DNA from: Enoplolaimus lenunculus
Taxonomy: Eukaryota > Nematoda > Enoplea > Enoplida > Thoracostomopsidae
Reading direction: 5' to 3'
Length of the DNA stretch: 64,000 nucleotides
Assembly (NCBI GenBank): GCA_030248215.1
Contig: JASANG010003494.1
Span: 248,001 to 312,000 of the forward strand
The stretch's first letter is position 1, and each line of letters opens with the position of its first letter. Shown here piece after piece: positions 62,595 through 64,000 of this stretch. The position numbers and the translations under genes are program-made. The notes below the pieces were generated by a model. That model worked only from the letters and a program-made list of their open reading frames with translations, made no database searches and was not told the DNA's origin.

Positions 62595-62935
62595 GAATGG
62601 TGGGTGGAGATACGAAATATGGACCACCTAGGAATTTAATGAAAAATAGCTTATTGTATAGATCTTGAAGGTGCCTGGTTAAAAAGGTATGGCATTTAAG
62701 ATTTAACGTTTTACTATACATTAAATACCAATTATCTACAACGATATATTTGACGAACACGGAAATTATAGATACTTCCTCGTTTCAGCCGTTGGTAACG
62801 CAGCCATCAATGAGATTCCGTTGAATTCAGCTCGTCCAGATCTAGAAGAGATAGACTACTTTTTATTAAATTCCTAGGAGGGTCCAGATTGCGTACTGTC
62901 GCCAGATTTGTACCTTCGCCAGAATGGCTGTGACT
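62595..62935 (+). repeat. Family G repeat
   Basis: GGACCACCTAGGAATTTAAT and GAGATAGACTACTTTTTATT match the copies at 9.8 and 14.3 kb. Confidence 0.5.
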
Positions 62936-64000
62936 GGTTTAATCTAACAGCTGAGTTAGGCATCAAAGAACGTCCCCTGTTATGTAGGGAGGGTTGTTCC
63001 TCCGTCATTGGTTTAGTGCATGTATTGTTGCCCAGACGATGTCGTCAAATCCATGATTCGTAGCTTTTCCAGAGTGTTCAAATCAGAATTTGGATAAAGA
63101 ATTGAAATATTAAGTTTTATTATGTAGAGTTTTAGAAGAAAGTTGTGTAATTGTAGTAATTACATACCTACTATGTATAGTTTCGTTTGCGTCAGCGTTT
63201 GTTCGATTTTGCTGTATGTACGCTTCGCTTTGCGGCCGATCCAGGCATTTTTTAATGGGTGAGACCGAGCGATGGAAATAGTAGTGAAGAGAAAAGCTTT
63301 CGATCGAGAAACCAAACACAATTTCAGCACTAAATCTGAATGCTGAATTTCGGGTTTGATCACCTGTTGGAAGGCGGCTGGGTTCCCGTTGTGCCCGGAC
63401 AGTGTTCTTTGTTAACAGGGGATTAGATATACGCAGTTGTGGTTCTTTATAGCGGTTGATTTAGTGTAGAATTTGCTAATCGCTACTATAAGACACTATT
63501 CTATTAAAGGTTTAATAACTTTCAAATGTTCGTACGTCATACTTAAGGTTAATACGGTCTTGTTAATTATTTAAATTGTAGCTCAAGTGTGACGTGCGTA
63601 AAGACAGTGGAAGTAGAGCGGATCCAGCCAATTTTTGACAGGGCGACCGAGTGAGATATAATAGTGAAAACAGCACGCGAGCAGCGAAGCCAGCGAGAAG
63701 CTAAAATGTGTAATTTTAGTGCTAAATTTTAAATTAAAAGTTTGGTTTTGATCTCTGTTGCGAGGCATTGCGGTGATGTGGGCCCGTTTTGGATCCCGCA
63801 AGTTTAGGTTAGCTAAGAAATTAATTATGTATTTCATCTTTTTTACACAATCTCTCGTCTAGATTATAAGGCCTCAAGGGTTTGCAGAGGTAGCAAAATC
63901 CTAGATGGATTTTGGTAAATAAGTACTACCAGATTGCGAGCGAATTTTAATTACTTATTTATGTAAAACTGTTTGATATGTTTGTGCTAAGATTTTTCGA
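62936..64000. other. Right end of window, unassigned
   Basis: Two related stretches (63225-63320 and 63615-63735) carry the GCGAGCAGCGAAGCCAGCGAGA-like motif next to GCGGATCCAG. No gene signal supported. Confidence 0.35.

Noticed and set aside
63010-63125. Minus-strand stretch reading LYPNSDLNTLEKLRIMDLTT
   Set aside because: Short open stretch without an acceptor; not distinguishable from chance.

Overview
The window is nuclear DNA of an animal. Evidence: short exons joined by GT-AG introns, secreted EGF-repeat and tetraspan membrane protein genes, a U6 snRNA gene, tRNA-derived repeats, and very many short inverted-repeat DNA transposons. It is AT-rich, with introns of about 0.3-3.3 kb. I guess a marine invertebrate (a tunicate or another non-vertebrate), but nothing here fixes the phylum. 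No LTR element, reverse transcriptase, transposase gene or CRISPR array was seen.

Layout. (1) 1-40154, plus strand: the 3' part of one gene for a secreted MEGF6-like protein. I placed 28 exons (the first cut by the window edge) that join in one frame for about 1258 residues: four calcium-binding EGF repeats, a short linker, 24 laminin-type EGF repeats, and a C-terminal tail with an RGD motif and a basic cluster. Nearly all introns are phase 1 and most exons are 129 bp, one EGF repeat each. (2) Intron 8 holds a U6 snRNA-like gene and an exact 104-bp tandem copy of most of it. (3) 44.8-46.9 kb, minus strand: three exons of a MARVEL-domain (MAL/plasmolipin/CMTM-like) four-helix membrane protein; two of them contain no ATG and so are easy to miss. 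(4) 52.5-54.1 kb: a cluster of tRNA-like elements in both orientations. (5) 54-64 kb: T/G-rich, repeat-poor at first, then minisatellites (15-bp unit at 59 kb, 24-bp unit at 60.9 kb), and a possible last exon of another minus-strand gene at 61.6 kb.

The introns and intergenic DNA are packed with small non-autonomous elements, often nested. The most striking is a family of about 25 copies with GGCC-starting terminal repeats and 8-bp target duplications whose core is made of TTAGGC hexamers, the telomere motif of nematodes. Other families have hAT-like ends (CAGTGGCGGATCC, CAGGGTGCAACCGG, CAGGCCCGTAGCC), TA-flanked ends (CACTGTAAATTCC) or TTAA-flanked ends (GCCCTGTTCACACG). Several minisatellites lie inside or derive from such elements.
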